Assembly (NCBI RefSeq): GCF_020026305.1
Contig: NZ_CP075691.1
Span: 4,836,001-4,900,000, forward strand
Origin: Streptomyces sp. 135
GTDB lineage: Bacteria; Actinomycetota; Actinomycetes; Streptomycetales; Streptomycetaceae
DNA: 64,000 nucleotides
Direction of reading: 5' to 3'
Shown: in pieces, positions 16,018-24,004 of the stretch
How the letters are laid out: the number at the start of each line of letters is the position of its first letter
Position numbering within the stretch: the first letter of the stretch is position 1
The notes under the pieces: model-generated
The model's input: the letters and a program-made list of their open reading frames with translations, nothing else
What the model was told of the DNA's origin: nothing
Databases searched by the model: none
Made by a program: the position numbers and the translations under genes

Positions 16018-17478
16018 ATGGCTTACGACGATCTTCGCTCCCTGCTCCGTGCACTGGAGCGCGAGGGCGATCTCAAGCGCATCAAGGCCGAGGTCGACCC
16101 GTACCTGGAGGTCGGTGAGATCGTCGACCGGGTACAGAAGTCCGGCGGTCCCGCGCTCCTCTTCGAGAACGTCAAGGGCTCGGCGATGCCCCTGGCGATG
16201 AACGTGTACGGGACGGACCGCCGTCTGCTCAAGGCGCTCGGCCTGAAGTCGTACGCCGAGATCAGCGAGAAGATCGGCGGCCTGCTCAAGCCGGAGCTGC
16301 CGCACGGCTTCGTCGGGGTGCGCGAGGCGTTCGGCAAGCTCGGCGCGATGACGCACGTACCGCCGAAGAAGGTGAAGGCGGAGAACGCGCCCGTCCAGGA
16401 AACCGTCCTCACCGGCGACGACGTGGACCTGGAGCGGCTGCCCGCGCTCTTCACCTGGCCCGAGGACGGCGGCTCCTTCTTCAACCTCGGCCTGACCCAC
16501 ACCAAGGACCCCGACTCCGGGGTGCGCAACCTCGGCCTGTACCGCCTCCAGCGCCACGACAAGCGCACCATCGGCATGCACTGGCAGATCCACAAGGACA
16601 GCCGCAACCACTACCAGGTGGCCGCCCGCAGGGGCGAGAAGCTGCCCGTCGCGATCGCCTTCGGCTGCCCGCCGGCGGTCACGTACGCCTCCACGGCGCC
16701 GCTGCCCGGTGACATGGACGAGTACATGCTGGCCGGGTTCATCCAGGGCAAGCGCGTGGAGATGGTCGACTGCAAGACGGTCCCGCTCCAGGTGCCGGCG
16801 CACGCCGAGGTCGTCATCGAGGGCTGGCTGGAGCCCGGCGAGATGCTGCCGGAGGGGCCCTTCGGCGACCACACCGGCTTCTACACGCCGCAGGAGCCGT
16901 TCCCCGCGCTGACGATCGACTGCGTGACGATGCGCAAGCGGCCGCTGCTCCAGTCGATCGTGGTCGGCCGCCCGCCGACGGAGGACGGCCCGCTCGGCCG
17001 TGCCACGGAGCGGTTCTTCCTGCCGCTGCTCAAGGTGATCGTGCCGGATATCGTCGACTACCACCTGCCGGAGTCGGGCGGCTTCCACAACTGCGCGATC
17101 GTCTCGATCGACAAGAAGTACCCGAAGCACGCGCAGAAGGTCATGCACGCCATCTGGGGCGCGCACATGATGTCCCTGACCAAGCTGATCGTGGTCGTCG
17201 ACAAGGACTGCGACGTCCACGACCTGCACGAGGTGTCCTGGCGGGCGCTCGGCAACACGGACTACGCCCGCGACCTCACCGTCGTCGAGGGCCCGGTCGA
17301 CCACCTCGACCACGCGTCCTACCAGCAGTTCTGGGGCGGCAAGGCGGGCATCGACGCGACGAAGAAGCTGCCCGAGGAGGGCTACACGCGGGACGGGGGC
17401 TGGCCGGACATGGTCGAGTCCGATCCGGAGACCGCCTCGAAGGTCTCCCGCCGCTGGAAGGAGTACGGACTCTCGTGA
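16018..17478 (+). CDS. Menaquinone biosynthesis decarboxylase, UbiD family
   Basis: 486-residue prenylated-FMN-dependent decarboxylase, expected to decarboxylate the prenylated 1,4-dihydroxy-6-naphthoate intermediate of the futalosine menaquinone route. Typical UbiD features are GGPALLFENVKG near residue 43, the middle GMHWQIHKDSRNHYQ, and the EGPFGDHTGFYT acid/metal region near residue 280. Length matches the family. It is followed, with GTGA overlap, by the prenyltransferase, and two genes on by UbiX, which makes the prenylated FMN cofactor. I recall this gene being called mqnL. Confidence 0.92.
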   Translation: MAYDDLRSLLRALEREGDLKRIKAEVDPYLEVGEIVDRVQKSGGPALLFENVKGSAMPLAMNVYGTDRRLLKALGLKSYAEISEKIGGLLKPELPHGFVGVREAFGKLGAMTHVPPKKVKAENAPVQETVLTGDDVDLERLPALFTWPEDGGSFFNLGLTHTKDPDSGVRNLGLYRLQRHDKRTIGMHWQIHKDSRNHYQVAARRGEKLPVAIAFGCPPAVTYASTAPLPGDMDEYMLAGFIQGKRVEMVDCKTVPLQVPAHAEVVIEGWLEPGEMLPEGPFGDHTGFYTPQEPFPALTIDCVTMRKRPLLQSIVVGRPPTEDGPLGRATERFFLPLLKVIVPDIVDYHLPESGGFHNCAIVSIDKKYPKHAQKVMHAIWGAHMMSLTKLIVVVDKDCDVHDLHEVSWRALGNTDYARDLTVVEGPVDHLDHASYQQFWGGKAGIDATKKLPEEGYTRDGGWPDMVESDPETASKVSRRWKEYGLS

Positions 17479-18380
17479 CCTCAGCATCCGCCGCGATCCC
17501 GCGACAGCCGGGCAGGACCAAGGCGTTCCTGCGGCTCGTCATGATCGAGCACTCCGTCTTCGCGCTGCCCTTCGCCTACATCGCCGCCCTGACCGCGATG
17601 TTCCAGGTCGACGAGAACATCCACTGGGTGCGGCTGCTCCTGGTCACCGTCTGCATGGTGGGCCTGCGGACCTTCGCCATGGCGGCGAACCGGATCATCG
17701 ACCGCGAGATCGACGCCCGCAACCCGCGCACCGCCCACCGCGAACTCGTCACCGGCGCCGTGTCGGTGAGGTCCGCGTGGACCGGCGCGCTGATCGCGCT
17801 CGCCGTCTTCCTCGGCGCGGCCGCCCTGCTGAACCCGCTCTGCCTGGCGCTCGCGCCCATCGCGGTGATCCCGATGGTCGTCTATCCGTACGGCAAGCGG
17901 TTCACGAACTTCCCGCAGGCGATCCTCGGCCTCGCCCAGGCGATGGGACCGGTCGGGGCCTGGATCGCCGTCACCGGTGAGTGGTCGTGGCAGGCCGTCA
18001 TCCTCGGGCTCGCGGTCGGCGTGTGGATCGGCGGCTTCGATCTGATCTACGCCTGCCAGGACGTGGAGACGGACCGCGAGGTCGGCGTGAAGTCGGTGCC
18101 CGCGCGGTTCGGTATCCCGGCCGCGATCCGGGGCGCGCGCGGCTGCCACCTGGTGACCACGGCGCTGTTCGTCTGGTACGCGCTCGACACGGGCGCGGGG
18201 CCGTTCTTCTGGCTGGGCCTCGTGGTCGTCGCGGGCGCCTTCCTGTACGAGCACTCGATCGTGAAGCCGCACGACCTGTCGCGCCTGAACCGCGCCTTCT
18301 TCCAGGTGAACGGTTTCATCGGAATCGCCCTGTTCGCGTGCGCGCTGCTCGATCTGCTCGTACGCGGCCTCACCGTCTGA
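17475..18380 (+). CDS. mqnP: Menaquinone biosynthesis prenyltransferase MqnP (UbiA family)
   Basis: 301-residue membrane prenyltransferase that attaches the isoprenoid chain to the naphthoate intermediate. The two Asp-rich motifs that bind Mg-diphosphate are NRIIDREIDARNPRT near residues 74-88 and QDVETDREVGVKS near 194-206. About eight hydrophobic helices are visible. The GTG start overlaps the decarboxylase stop by four bases, so the two are coupled. Confidence 0.93.
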   Translation: MTSASAAIPRQPGRTKAFLRLVMIEHSVFALPFAYIAALTAMFQVDENIHWVRLLLVTVCMVGLRTFAMAANRIIDREIDARNPRTAHRELVTGAVSVRSAWTGALIALAVFLGAAALLNPLCLALAPIAVIPMVVYPYGKRFTNFPQAILGLAQAMGPVGAWIAVTGEWSWQAVILGLAVGVWIGGFDLIYACQDVETDREVGVKSVPARFGIPAAIRGARGCHLVTTALFVWYALDTGAGPFFWLGLVVVAGAFLYEHSIVKPHDLSRLNRAFFQVNGFIGIALFACALLDLLVRGLTV

Positions 18381-18392
18381 AACACCCATGGG

Positions 18393-18398
18393 TAGGCT
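18393..18398 (+). promoter_or_regulatory. -10 box for leaderless UbiX transcript
   Basis: TAGGCT lies seven bases before the GTG at 18406 and within 20 bp of the mqnP stop. It supports an internal promoter and decides between two possible starts for UbiX. Confidence 0.5.
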
Positions 18399-18405
18399 TC
18401 ACAGC

Positions 18406-19107
18406 GTGAACCCAGGAGATACGGAGCGTAGGCCTTGGATCGTGGGGGTGTCGGGCGCCTCCGGGACCCCGTACGCCGCCGCGGTGCTGCGCGCGCTGCT
18501 CGCGGCGGGACAGAGCGTGGACCTCGTCGTGTCGCGGGCCTCGCGGCTGACGCTGCTCGACGAGACGGGCATCTCCTTCCGGGACGCGCACTGGCGGGAC
18601 GACCTGCGGCAATGGCTCGCGCGCGGCGCGGACGGGAAGCCGGACACCTTCGACGTGACCGCGGACGACCTGGCCGATGTGCGGTACTGGGCGGCCGGTG
18701 ATCTGGCGGCGGGCCCGTCCTCGGGGTCGTACGCGACGAAGGGGATGCTGATCGCGCCGGCGTCGACGGCGTGCGTGGCCGGGGTGGCGCTCGGTCTCTC
18801 GAAGGACCTGCTGCAGCGGTCGGCGAGCGTGACGCTCAAGGAAGGCCGCCGGCTCGTGGTCTGCGTACGCGAGACGCCGCTGAACGGTCAGACGCTGAAG
18901 CACTTGGTGAGCCTGGACGAGGCGGGCGCGATCGTGCTGCCCGCCTCTCCGGCGTTCTACGCGGGGGCGACGCACATCCAGGATCTGGTGGACTTCGTCG
19001 CCGGGCGGGTGCTGGACGCGGCGGACGTGCCGCACGAGCTGTACCGCCGGTGGAAGGGGGAGCTGGGCTCCGGCTCCGGAGGTGGCCCTGGCTCCCCGGG
19101 GGCTTAG
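18406..19107 (+). CDS. UbiX family flavin prenyltransferase
   Basis: About 233-residue flavoprotein that prenylates FMN to make the cofactor of UbiD decarboxylases, here the one two genes upstream. The FMN-binding start WIVGVSGASGTPYAAAVLR, the SRASRLTLLDE strand, PASTACVAGVALGLS and the C-terminal ETPLNGQTLKHL active-site arm are all present. An ATG at 18388 would add six residues; the GTG at 18406 is preferred because TAGGCT sits between them. The last residues are a Gly/Ser-rich tail. Confidence 0.9.
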   Translation: MNPGDTERRPWIVGVSGASGTPYAAAVLRALLAAGQSVDLVVSRASRLTLLDETGISFRDAHWRDDLRQWLARGADGKPDTFDVTADDLADVRYWAAGDLAAGPSSGSYATKGMLIAPASTACVAGVALGLSKDLLQRSASVTLKEGRRLVVCVRETPLNGQTLKHLVSLDEAGAIVLPASPAFYAGATHIQDLVDFVAGRVLDAADVPHELYRRWKGELGSGSGGGPGSPGA

Positions 19108-19226
19108 CGCTTCTTGGCGGCGCGCTTCTCGCGGGCCTTGGGCGCGGTGGTCTTGTGGGCACGCGAGCGGTTGGCCATGTCCTGAAGCTCGCGCATACGG
19201 GCGTAGGCCATCTCGATCGAGTACAC
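19104..19226 (-). CDS. Small basic protein, 40 residues, unknown function
   Basis: Reading the minus strand from the GTG at 19226 gives a 40-residue protein beginning VYSIEMAYARMRELQDMANR and ending in a Lys/Arg-rich tail with stop TAA. AGGAGTG stands eight bases before the start, a strong ribosome site. The product is highly basic and helical, so RNA or ribosome binding is conceivable, but I know no function. It overlaps the UbiX stop by four bases on the opposite strand and is divergent from lrp. Confidence 0.65.
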   Translation of the reverse strand: MYSIEMAYARMRELQDMANRSRAHKTTAPKAREKRAAKKR

Positions 19227-19280
19227 GGTGACTCACTCCTGAAGGATCGTCGTTGATCTGCTGAGATTGAGAAAGATTCG

Positions 19281-19296
19281 CAGGGTGTAAGCCCTG
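19281..19296. promoter_or_regulatory. Inverted repeat upstream of the Lrp gene
   Basis: CAGGG-TGTAAG-CCCTG, extendable with flanking CG and GCG, between the small basic gene and lrp. A candidate autoregulatory site; Lrp family operators are usually longer, so this is tentative. Confidence 0.35.
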
Positions 19297-19358
19297 TTGC
19301 GCCTTAGATTCTACACATAGACTCGCGGTATCGCTGAATAATGAAAGGCATCGCACCT

Positions 19359-19814
19359 ATGGACGCCGTGGACAGGCAGCTCATCCAGGCCCTGCGGGAG
19401 AACGGCCGCGCCTCGTACGCCGAACTCGGGCGGCTCGTGGGACTCTCCGGGCCCAGCGTCACGGACCGGATCAACCGCCTCGAAGCGGCCGGTGTCATCA
19501 CGGGCTACCGCGCGACCGTCGACTCCGCCTCGCTCGGGCTCGGGGTCATCGCCCTCATCGGCATCTCGCTCTCCGACGCGGCCGACCACGAGGACGTGGC
19601 GCGGCGCCTGAAGGACCTGCACGAGATCGAGGACTGCTGGTTCATCGCGGGCGACGACTCGTACATGCTCAAGGTCAGGGCCAGCGACGTGGACGGTCTG
19701 GAGAAGACGATCCGCAGGCTCAGCGGCACGCGCGGGGTCTCCCGGACGCGTACGACGATCGTGCTCTCCACCAAGTGGGAGAACCGGGTCGGGGAGCTGC
19801 CCGAGGAGGAATAA
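19359..19814 (+). CDS. Lrp/AsnC family transcriptional regulator
   Basis: 151-residue feast/famine regulator. The N-terminal helix-turn-helix reads DRQLIQALRENGRASYAEL then SGPSVTDRINRLEAAGVI, and the RAM/AsnC ligand domain follows with ISLSDAADHEDVARRL, WFIAGDDSYMLKVRA and TTIVLSTKWE. The ATG at 19359 has GAAAGG about ten bases upstream; an ATG at 19341 would add six residues. It sits inside the menaquinone cluster between UbiX and MqnE, so regulation of these genes is plausible but not shown. Confidence 0.9.
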   Translation: MDAVDRQLIQALRENGRASYAELGRLVGLSGPSVTDRINRLEAAGVITGYRATVDSASLGLGVIALIGISLSDAADHEDVARRLKDLHEIEDCWFIAGDDSYMLKVRASDVDGLEKTIRRLSGTRGVSRTRTTIVLSTKWENRVGELPEEE

Positions 19815-19883
19815 GGGCGGGGGCGTACCGTTGGCGGGAGTTTGTGGCAGGTCGTAGGTCGCTGGAGAGGTAAGGGCGAGGGC

Positions 19884-21047
19884 ATGGACGCAGGTCTCAA
19901 GCGCGAGCTGGAGCAGAAGGTCCGGGACGGCGAGCGGCTGTCCCGCGAGGACGGCATCGCGCTCTACGAGTCGGACGACCTGGCCTGGCTCGGCGGCCTG
20001 GCCCACGAGGTGCGCACCCGCAAGAACGGCGACGTGGTGCACTTCAACGTCAACCGTCACCTCAACATGACGAACGTGTGCACCGCGTCCTGCGCGTACT
20101 GCTCCTTCCAGCGCAAGCCGGGCGAGAAGGACGCGTACACGATGCGCATCGAGGAGGCCGTCCGCCTCGCCAAGGCGATGGAGGGCGAGAACCTCACCGA
20201 GCTGCACATCGTCAACGGCCTGCACCCGAACCTGCCGTGGCGCTACTACCCGCGTTCGCTGAGCGAGCTGAAGAAGGCCCTGCCGAACGTCTCGCTCAAG
20301 GCCTTCACCGCCACCGAGATCCACCACTTCGAGACGATCTCCGGGCTGTCCGCCTCCGAGATCCTCGACGAGCTGATCGAGGCCGGTCTGGAGTCGCTGA
20401 CCGGCGGCGGCGCGGAGATCTTCGACTGGGAGGTGCGTCAGCACATCGTCGACCACCGCACCCACTGGGAGGACTGGTCGCGCATCCACCGCCTCGCGCA
20501 CGAGAAGGGTCTGAAGACCCCGTGCACGATGCTGTACGGCCACATCGAGGAGCCGCGCCACCGCGTCGACCACGTGCTGCGGCTGCGTGAGCTCCAGGAC
20601 GAGACGAACGGCTTCCAGGTCTTCATCCCGCTGCGCTACCAGCACGACTTCGTGGACATGAAGGACGGCAAGGTCAGGAACCGCCTCCAGGCGCGTACGA
20701 CCATGGCGTCCGGCGCCGAGGCCCTGAAGACCTTCGCGGTCTCGCGCCTTCTCTTCGACAACGTCCCGCACGTCAAGGTCTTCTGGGTCATGCACGGACT
20801 CCAGACCACGCAGCTCGCGCTCCAGCACGGCGCCGACGACATGGACGGTTCGGTCGTCGAGTACAAGATCACGCACGACGCGGACAACTTCGGCACGCCG
20901 AACAAGCTGACCCGTGAGGACCTGCTCGACCTGATCCGCGAGGCCGGCTTCCGCCCGGTCGAGCGGAACACGCGCTATGAGGCGATCCGCGAGTACGAGG
21001 GCCCCGACCCGATGCTGCGCGAGACGCCGCAGGCGATGCGGGTCTGA
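19884..21047 (+). CDS. mqnE: Aminofutalosine synthase MqnE
   Basis: 387-residue radical SAM enzyme joining 3-[(1-carboxyvinyl)oxy]benzoate with the SAM-derived adenosyl radical to give aminofutalosine. The [4Fe-4S] cysteines are C66, C70 and C73 (CTASCAYC), followed by the ELHIVNGLHPNLPW strand and the ETISGLSASEILDEL segment found in MqnE/MqnC proteins. The frame extends 14 codons upstream to 19842, but the ATG at 19884 fits the family length better. A strong terminator follows. Confidence 0.95.
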   Translation: MDAGLKRELEQKVRDGERLSREDGIALYESDDLAWLGGLAHEVRTRKNGDVVHFNVNRHLNMTNVCTASCAYCSFQRKPGEKDAYTMRIEEAVRLAKAMEGENLTELHIVNGLHPNLPWRYYPRSLSELKKALPNVSLKAFTATEIHHFETISGLSASEILDELIEAGLESLTGGGAEIFDWEVRQHIVDHRTHWEDWSRIHRLAHEKGLKTPCTMLYGHIEEPRHRVDHVLRLRELQDETNGFQVFIPLRYQHDFVDMKDGKVRNRLQARTTMASGAEALKTFAVSRLLFDNVPHVKVFWVMHGLQTTQLALQHGADDMDGSVVEYKITHDADNFGTPNKLTREDLLDLIREAGFRPVERNTRYEAIREYEGPDPMLRETPQAMRV

Positions 21048-21066
21048 CCCGCTTGTCGTTCGCTGC

Positions 21067-21105
21067 GAGCCCCGGCCCATCTGGGCCGGGGCTCGTTTTG
21101 TTTTT
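21067..21105 (+). terminator. Rho-independent terminator after mqnE
   Basis: A perfect 12-bp stem, GAGCCCCGGCCC at 21067-21078 with GGGCCGGGGCTC at 21083-21094, four-base loop, followed by GTTTTGTTTTT. Confidence 0.9.
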
Positions 21106-21132
21106 CCCTGGCGACCGGGCGTGTGTAATGGT

Positions 21133-21138
21133 TAATCT
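21133..21138 (+). promoter_or_regulatory. -10 box for leaderless GNAT transcript
   Basis: TAATCT, six bases before the ATG at 21145, with no ribosome site. Confidence 0.5.
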
Positions 21139-21144
21139 TGCCTT

Positions 21145-21669
21145 ATGACTCTTACCTTCAAGTTGGACCCGGTGATCGATCCCGCCCTGCGCGACGGGGT
21201 GCTCACCCTGTGGACCGACGTGGTCAACGCCGGCGGAGCGGTCGGCTTCGTACCGCCCGTGACCGTCGACGACATCCGGCCCGAATGGCTGGGACGCCTG
21301 ACCGAGCTGAGCGAGGGCCGCACCCGGCTCCTCGTCGGGTACGACGAACAGGGCGCCGTCGCCGCGACCGCCTTCCTCACCCGCAACGGGCACCGCCTGA
21401 TGCAGCACTGGATCTGGCTGTACGTGGTGATGGTCCACCCGCGCCACCAGGGCAAGGGGTACGGCCGCGAACTGATGGCCGCCGCCGAGGGCGCCGCCCG
21501 CACCTTCGAGGGCATCGAGGCGATCCGGCTGACCTGCCGGGGCGGCACGGGCGTCGACCGCTTCTACGCCTCCTGCGGATACAAGGAAGTCGGACGGGTT
21601 CCCGACGCGATACGGGTCGCGCCCGGCGACGACCGCGAGGACATCATGATGCTTCTGCCGCTGCACTAG
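21145..21669 (+). CDS. GNAT family N-acetyltransferase
   Basis: 174-residue acetyltransferase. The acetyl-CoA loop HPRHQGKGYGRELMAAAEGAA is near residues 98-118, preceded by the beta-strand QHWIWLYVVMV, and followed by the FYASCGYKEVGR strand that closes the fold. TAATCT six bases before the ATG indicates a leaderless mRNA. The acceptor is unknown. It follows the mqnE terminator, so it is a separate unit. Confidence 0.85.
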   Translation: MTLTFKLDPVIDPALRDGVLTLWTDVVNAGGAVGFVPPVTVDDIRPEWLGRLTELSEGRTRLLVGYDEQGAVAATAFLTRNGHRLMQHWIWLYVVMVHPRHQGKGYGRELMAAAEGAARTFEGIEAIRLTCRGGTGVDRFYASCGYKEVGRVPDAIRVAPGDDREDIMMLLPLH

Positions 21670-21675
21670 ACCGCT

Positions 21676-21712
21676 GCACCAGACCGCTTCACCTGCACCA
21701 GACCGCTTCACC
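21676..21712. repeat. Two-copy 18-bp tandem repeat
   Basis: GCACCAGACCGCTTCACC at 21676-21693 and again at 21695-21712, with a degenerate partial copy over the GNAT stop codon at 21663-21674. Probably a small local duplication without function. Confidence 0.6.
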
Positions 21713-21821
21713 AGGCCGCGGTTTCGGAGCGGCACCCCCTTGCCGGGCGCGGGTCCTTCCATGCTTCACTGGAGAGGCTCGTCCAGCTCGGGCCCATTTC
21801 GGAACGGAAGAGTGGATTGAC

Positions 21822-22115
21822 ATGCTCCGCTACACGCTGATGCGCCTCGGGATCTTCGTGGGTTGCTTCCTGGTCGTCTGGGGCCTCGTCTACTCCGGGA
21901 TGCTGCCGCGCGGCCTCGGTGACTCCAACATGCTGTGGATCCTGCTGCTCGCGCTGGTCGTCTCGGCGCCCATCAGCTTCGTGGTGCTGCGCAAGGAGCG
22001 CGACCGCGCCTCGGAGGACGTCGTCGCCCGCGTGGACCGCGCCAAGGCCAGCCTGGAGGCGAACCGCACCCAGGAGGACACCGCGGACGACATGGCGCGC
22101 GCGCAGCGGTCGTAA
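21822..22115 (+). CDS. DUF4229 domain small membrane protein
   Basis: 97-residue protein with two membrane helices (LMRLGIFVGCFLVVWGLVYSG and MLWILLLALVVSAPISFVVL) and a charged C-terminal helix rich in Arg, Asp and Glu (KERDRASEDVVARVDRAKAS). This is the layout of the actinobacterial DUF4229 family, function unknown. The ATG at 21822 has GGAAGAG about 12 bases upstream. A hairpin follows the stop. Confidence 0.8.
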   Translation: MLRYTLMRLGIFVGCFLVVWGLVYSGMLPRGLGDSNMLWILLLALVVSAPISFVVLRKERDRASEDVVARVDRAKASLEANRTQEDTADDMARAQRS

Positions 22116-22135
22116 GCTTCGTCACTCTCGCCGGG

Positions 22136-22171
22136 ACCCCGGTCCGGAGCCATTCGGCTTCGGGCCGGGGT
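22136..22171 (+). terminator. Hairpin terminator after the DUF4229 gene
   Basis: ACCCCGG at 22136-22142 pairs with CCGGGGT at 22165-22171, with an inner GGAGCC/GGCTTC hairpin. No long T run, as is common in Streptomyces. Confidence 0.5.
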
Positions 22172-22251
22172 TCTGTGCGTTCTCTGCGTTGTTTGAAGGG
22201 CGCGGGCGGGGCTCGGGGAGGACTCGGGCGGGCCTTTACCTCAAACAAGGC

Positions 22252-22268
22252 CTTTGATGTTCTCAAAG
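22252..22268. promoter_or_regulatory. Palindrome over the -35 of the leader peptide promoter
   Basis: CTTTGA-TGTTC-TCAAAG, a perfect 6-bp inverted repeat overlapping the -35 hexamer TTGATG. A possible operator for a regulator of the downstream symporter. Confidence 0.45.
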
Positions 22269-22283
22269 TGCGAGTGTTAACGT
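22254..22283 (+). promoter_or_regulatory. Promoter of the leader peptide and symporter
   Basis: TTGATG at 22254-22259 and TAACGT at 22278-22283 with an 18-base spacer; transcription would begin at or next to the ATG at 22291, seven bases further on. Confidence 0.6.
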
Positions 22284-22290
22284 GTTCGAC

Positions 22291-22392
22291 ATGAAGACAG
22301 CAGCAGCGCACCACCACGCCATGAGCGTCCCGCTCGTGGCGCGCCTGCATGTCGATCTCTGCCGCTGCATGTCCGCGGCCTGTCACGTCTGA
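22291..22392 (+). CDS. Cys-containing leader peptide upstream of the symporter
   Basis: 33-residue open frame starting at an ATG placed for leaderless translation. Its second half reads ARLHVDLCRCMSAACHV, which resembles the R-x-H-V-D-L-x-R-x-x-S-A-x-C pattern of putative actinobacterial leader peptides that I associate with sulfur and cysteine genes. Three cysteine codons near the stop could make a ribosome stall when charged Cys-tRNA is scarce and so control the following gene. A shorter version could start at the ATG at 22321. It ends 107 bp before the symporter start. The regulatory role is inference. Confidence 0.65.
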   Translation: MKTAAAHHHAMSVPLVARLHVDLCRCMSAACHV

Positions 22393-22499
22393 CCGTGACC
22401 CCCGATGCAGTGGCGACGCTGACCCTTCGCGGTCGCCGCTCCCGTATGTCCCTCTCCCCGATCTCCTCGATCCCCTGATTTCCCCACCGGAGTGTGTCC

Positions 22500-23873
22500 G
22501 TGTCCGCGAATTCCGCGCCGTCCGCCGACCAGGCGGGCCAGAGCCGGCCGCCCGAGCCGAGCTTCCGGATATCCGAGTTCCTCAAGATCCCCTTCTGGGC
22601 CCAGATCCTCGCCGGTCTGTTCCTCGGCGTCCTGCTCGGCTGGATCGCCCGCAGCCAGGACGTCTCCTGGCTCGTCACCACCCTGGACAAGGTGGGCAGC
22701 ACCTTCATCGGGCTGCTGAAGCTGGCCGTCGCCCCGCTCGTCTTCTTCGCGATCCTGGTGTCCATCACCAACCTGCGCAAGGTCAACAACGCCGCGCGCC
22801 TGGCCACCCGCACCCTGCTGTGGTTCATGATCACCTCGCTGATCGCGGTGGCCATCGGCCTCACCATCGGCCTGCTGACCAACCCCGGCTCCGGCACCGG
22901 CCTCACCCCGAAGGACGGCAAGGCGCCCGACCACGCGGGCTCCTGGATCGACTTCCTGACCGGGATCATCCCGACGGACGTCATCACGCCGTTCACCGAG
23001 CTCAACGTCCTCCAGATCGTCTTCATGGCCGCCGTCGCCGGTGTCGCCGTACTGAAGATCGGTGACAAGGCCCAGCCGATCCTGGAACTGAGCGAGTCGG
23101 TTCTCGCCCTCCTCCAGAAGGCCCTGTGGTGGGTCATCAAGCTCTCCCCGATCGGCACCGTCGGCCTCATCGGCTTCGCCATCGCGGACTACGGCTGGAA
23201 CCTCATCAGCAAGTACGCGACGTTCACCGCGGACATCTACATCGGCTGCGCCCTGGTGATGTTCGGCGTCTACCCGCTGCTGCTCGCCTTCGTCGCCAAG
23301 GTCAGCCCCGTCCAGTTCTTCAAGGGCGCCTGGCCCGCGATCCAGCTGGCCTTCGTCTCCCGCTCCTCCGTCGGCACCATGCCGGTCACCCAGAAGGTCA
23401 CCGAGCGGCTCGGCGTCCCGAAGGAGTACACCTCCTTCGCGGTGCCCTTCGGCGCCACGACGAAGATGGACGGCTGCGCCGCGATCTACCCGTCGATCGC
23501 CGCGATCTTCGTCGCGCAGATCTTCGACGTGAACCTCGGCATCAAGGAGTACCTGCTCATCGCGTTCGTGTCCGTGGTGGGTTCGGCGGCCACCGCCGGT
23601 CTGACCGGGGCCACCGTCATGCTGACGCTGACCCTCTCCACGCTCGGCCTGCCGATGGAGGGTGTGGGTCTGCTGCTCGCCATCGACCCCGTCCTCGACA
23701 TGATGCGCACCGCCACGAACGTGGCCGGGCAGGCGCTGGTGCCGGTGATCGTCGCCGCCCGCGAGAAGATCCTCGACCGTGAGGCGTACGAGAGCGCGTC
23801 GTCGTCGCCGCTCGAGGACTTCGACGCGGTCGAGGACGCGCCGCCGGCGCGGTCGGTGCCCGCCACGGCCTGA
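22500..23873 (+). CDS. Dicarboxylate/amino acid:cation symporter (DAACS family)
   Basis: 457-residue secondary transporter of the GltP/DctA/TcyP family. Seen are the N-terminal helix IPFWAQILAGLFLGVLLGW, the Ser-rich re-entrant loop SRSSVGTMPVT near residue 285, the substrate and sodium region VPFGATTKMDGCAAIYP, and the last hairpin DPVLDMMRTATNVAGQAL with the substrate-binding Asp and Asn. The GTG at 22500 has GGAG seven bases upstream; a GTG at 22494 is closer to it and less likely. The Cys leader upstream suggests cystine as a substrate, as for TcyP, but glutamate or C4-dicarboxylates fit the family equally. Confidence 0.9.
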   Translation: MSANSAPSADQAGQSRPPEPSFRISEFLKIPFWAQILAGLFLGVLLGWIARSQDVSWLVTTLDKVGSTFIGLLKLAVAPLVFFAILVSITNLRKVNNAARLATRTLLWFMITSLIAVAIGLTIGLLTNPGSGTGLTPKDGKAPDHAGSWIDFLTGIIPTDVITPFTELNVLQIVFMAAVAGVAVLKIGDKAQPILELSESVLALLQKALWWVIKLSPIGTVGLIGFAIADYGWNLISKYATFTADIYIGCALVMFGVYPLLLAFVAKVSPVQFFKGAWPAIQLAFVSRSSVGTMPVTQKVTERLGVPKEYTSFAVPFGATTKMDGCAAIYPSIAAIFVAQIFDVNLGIKEYLLIAFVSVVGSAATAGLTGATVMLTLTLSTLGLPMEGVGLLLAIDPVLDMMRTATNVAGQALVPVIVAAREKILDREAYESASSSPLEDFDAVEDAPPARSVPATA

Positions 23874-23903
23874 GCGGCCCCCCGGGATCCGTCCCCAACG
23901 AGT

Positions 23904-23940
23904 GAGCCCTGCCCCGGAGTTGATCCGGGGCAGGGCTCTT
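23904..23940 (+). terminator. Terminator after the symporter gene
   Basis: Perfect 15-bp stem, GAGCCCTGCCCCGGA at 23904-23918 and its complement at 23924-23938, loop GTTGA, followed by TT. Confidence 0.85.
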
Positions 23941-23993
23941 CGCCGTCCGGTGGCGACCCGGTCCGGTAATCGTGGACCCGTCTCCGTTGACCG

Positions 23994-23999
23994 TACGCT
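23994..23999 (+). promoter_or_regulatory. -10 box for leaderless TetR transcript
   Basis: TACGCT, five bases before the GTG at 24005. Confidence 0.45.
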
Positions 24000-24004
24000 G
24001 ACCT

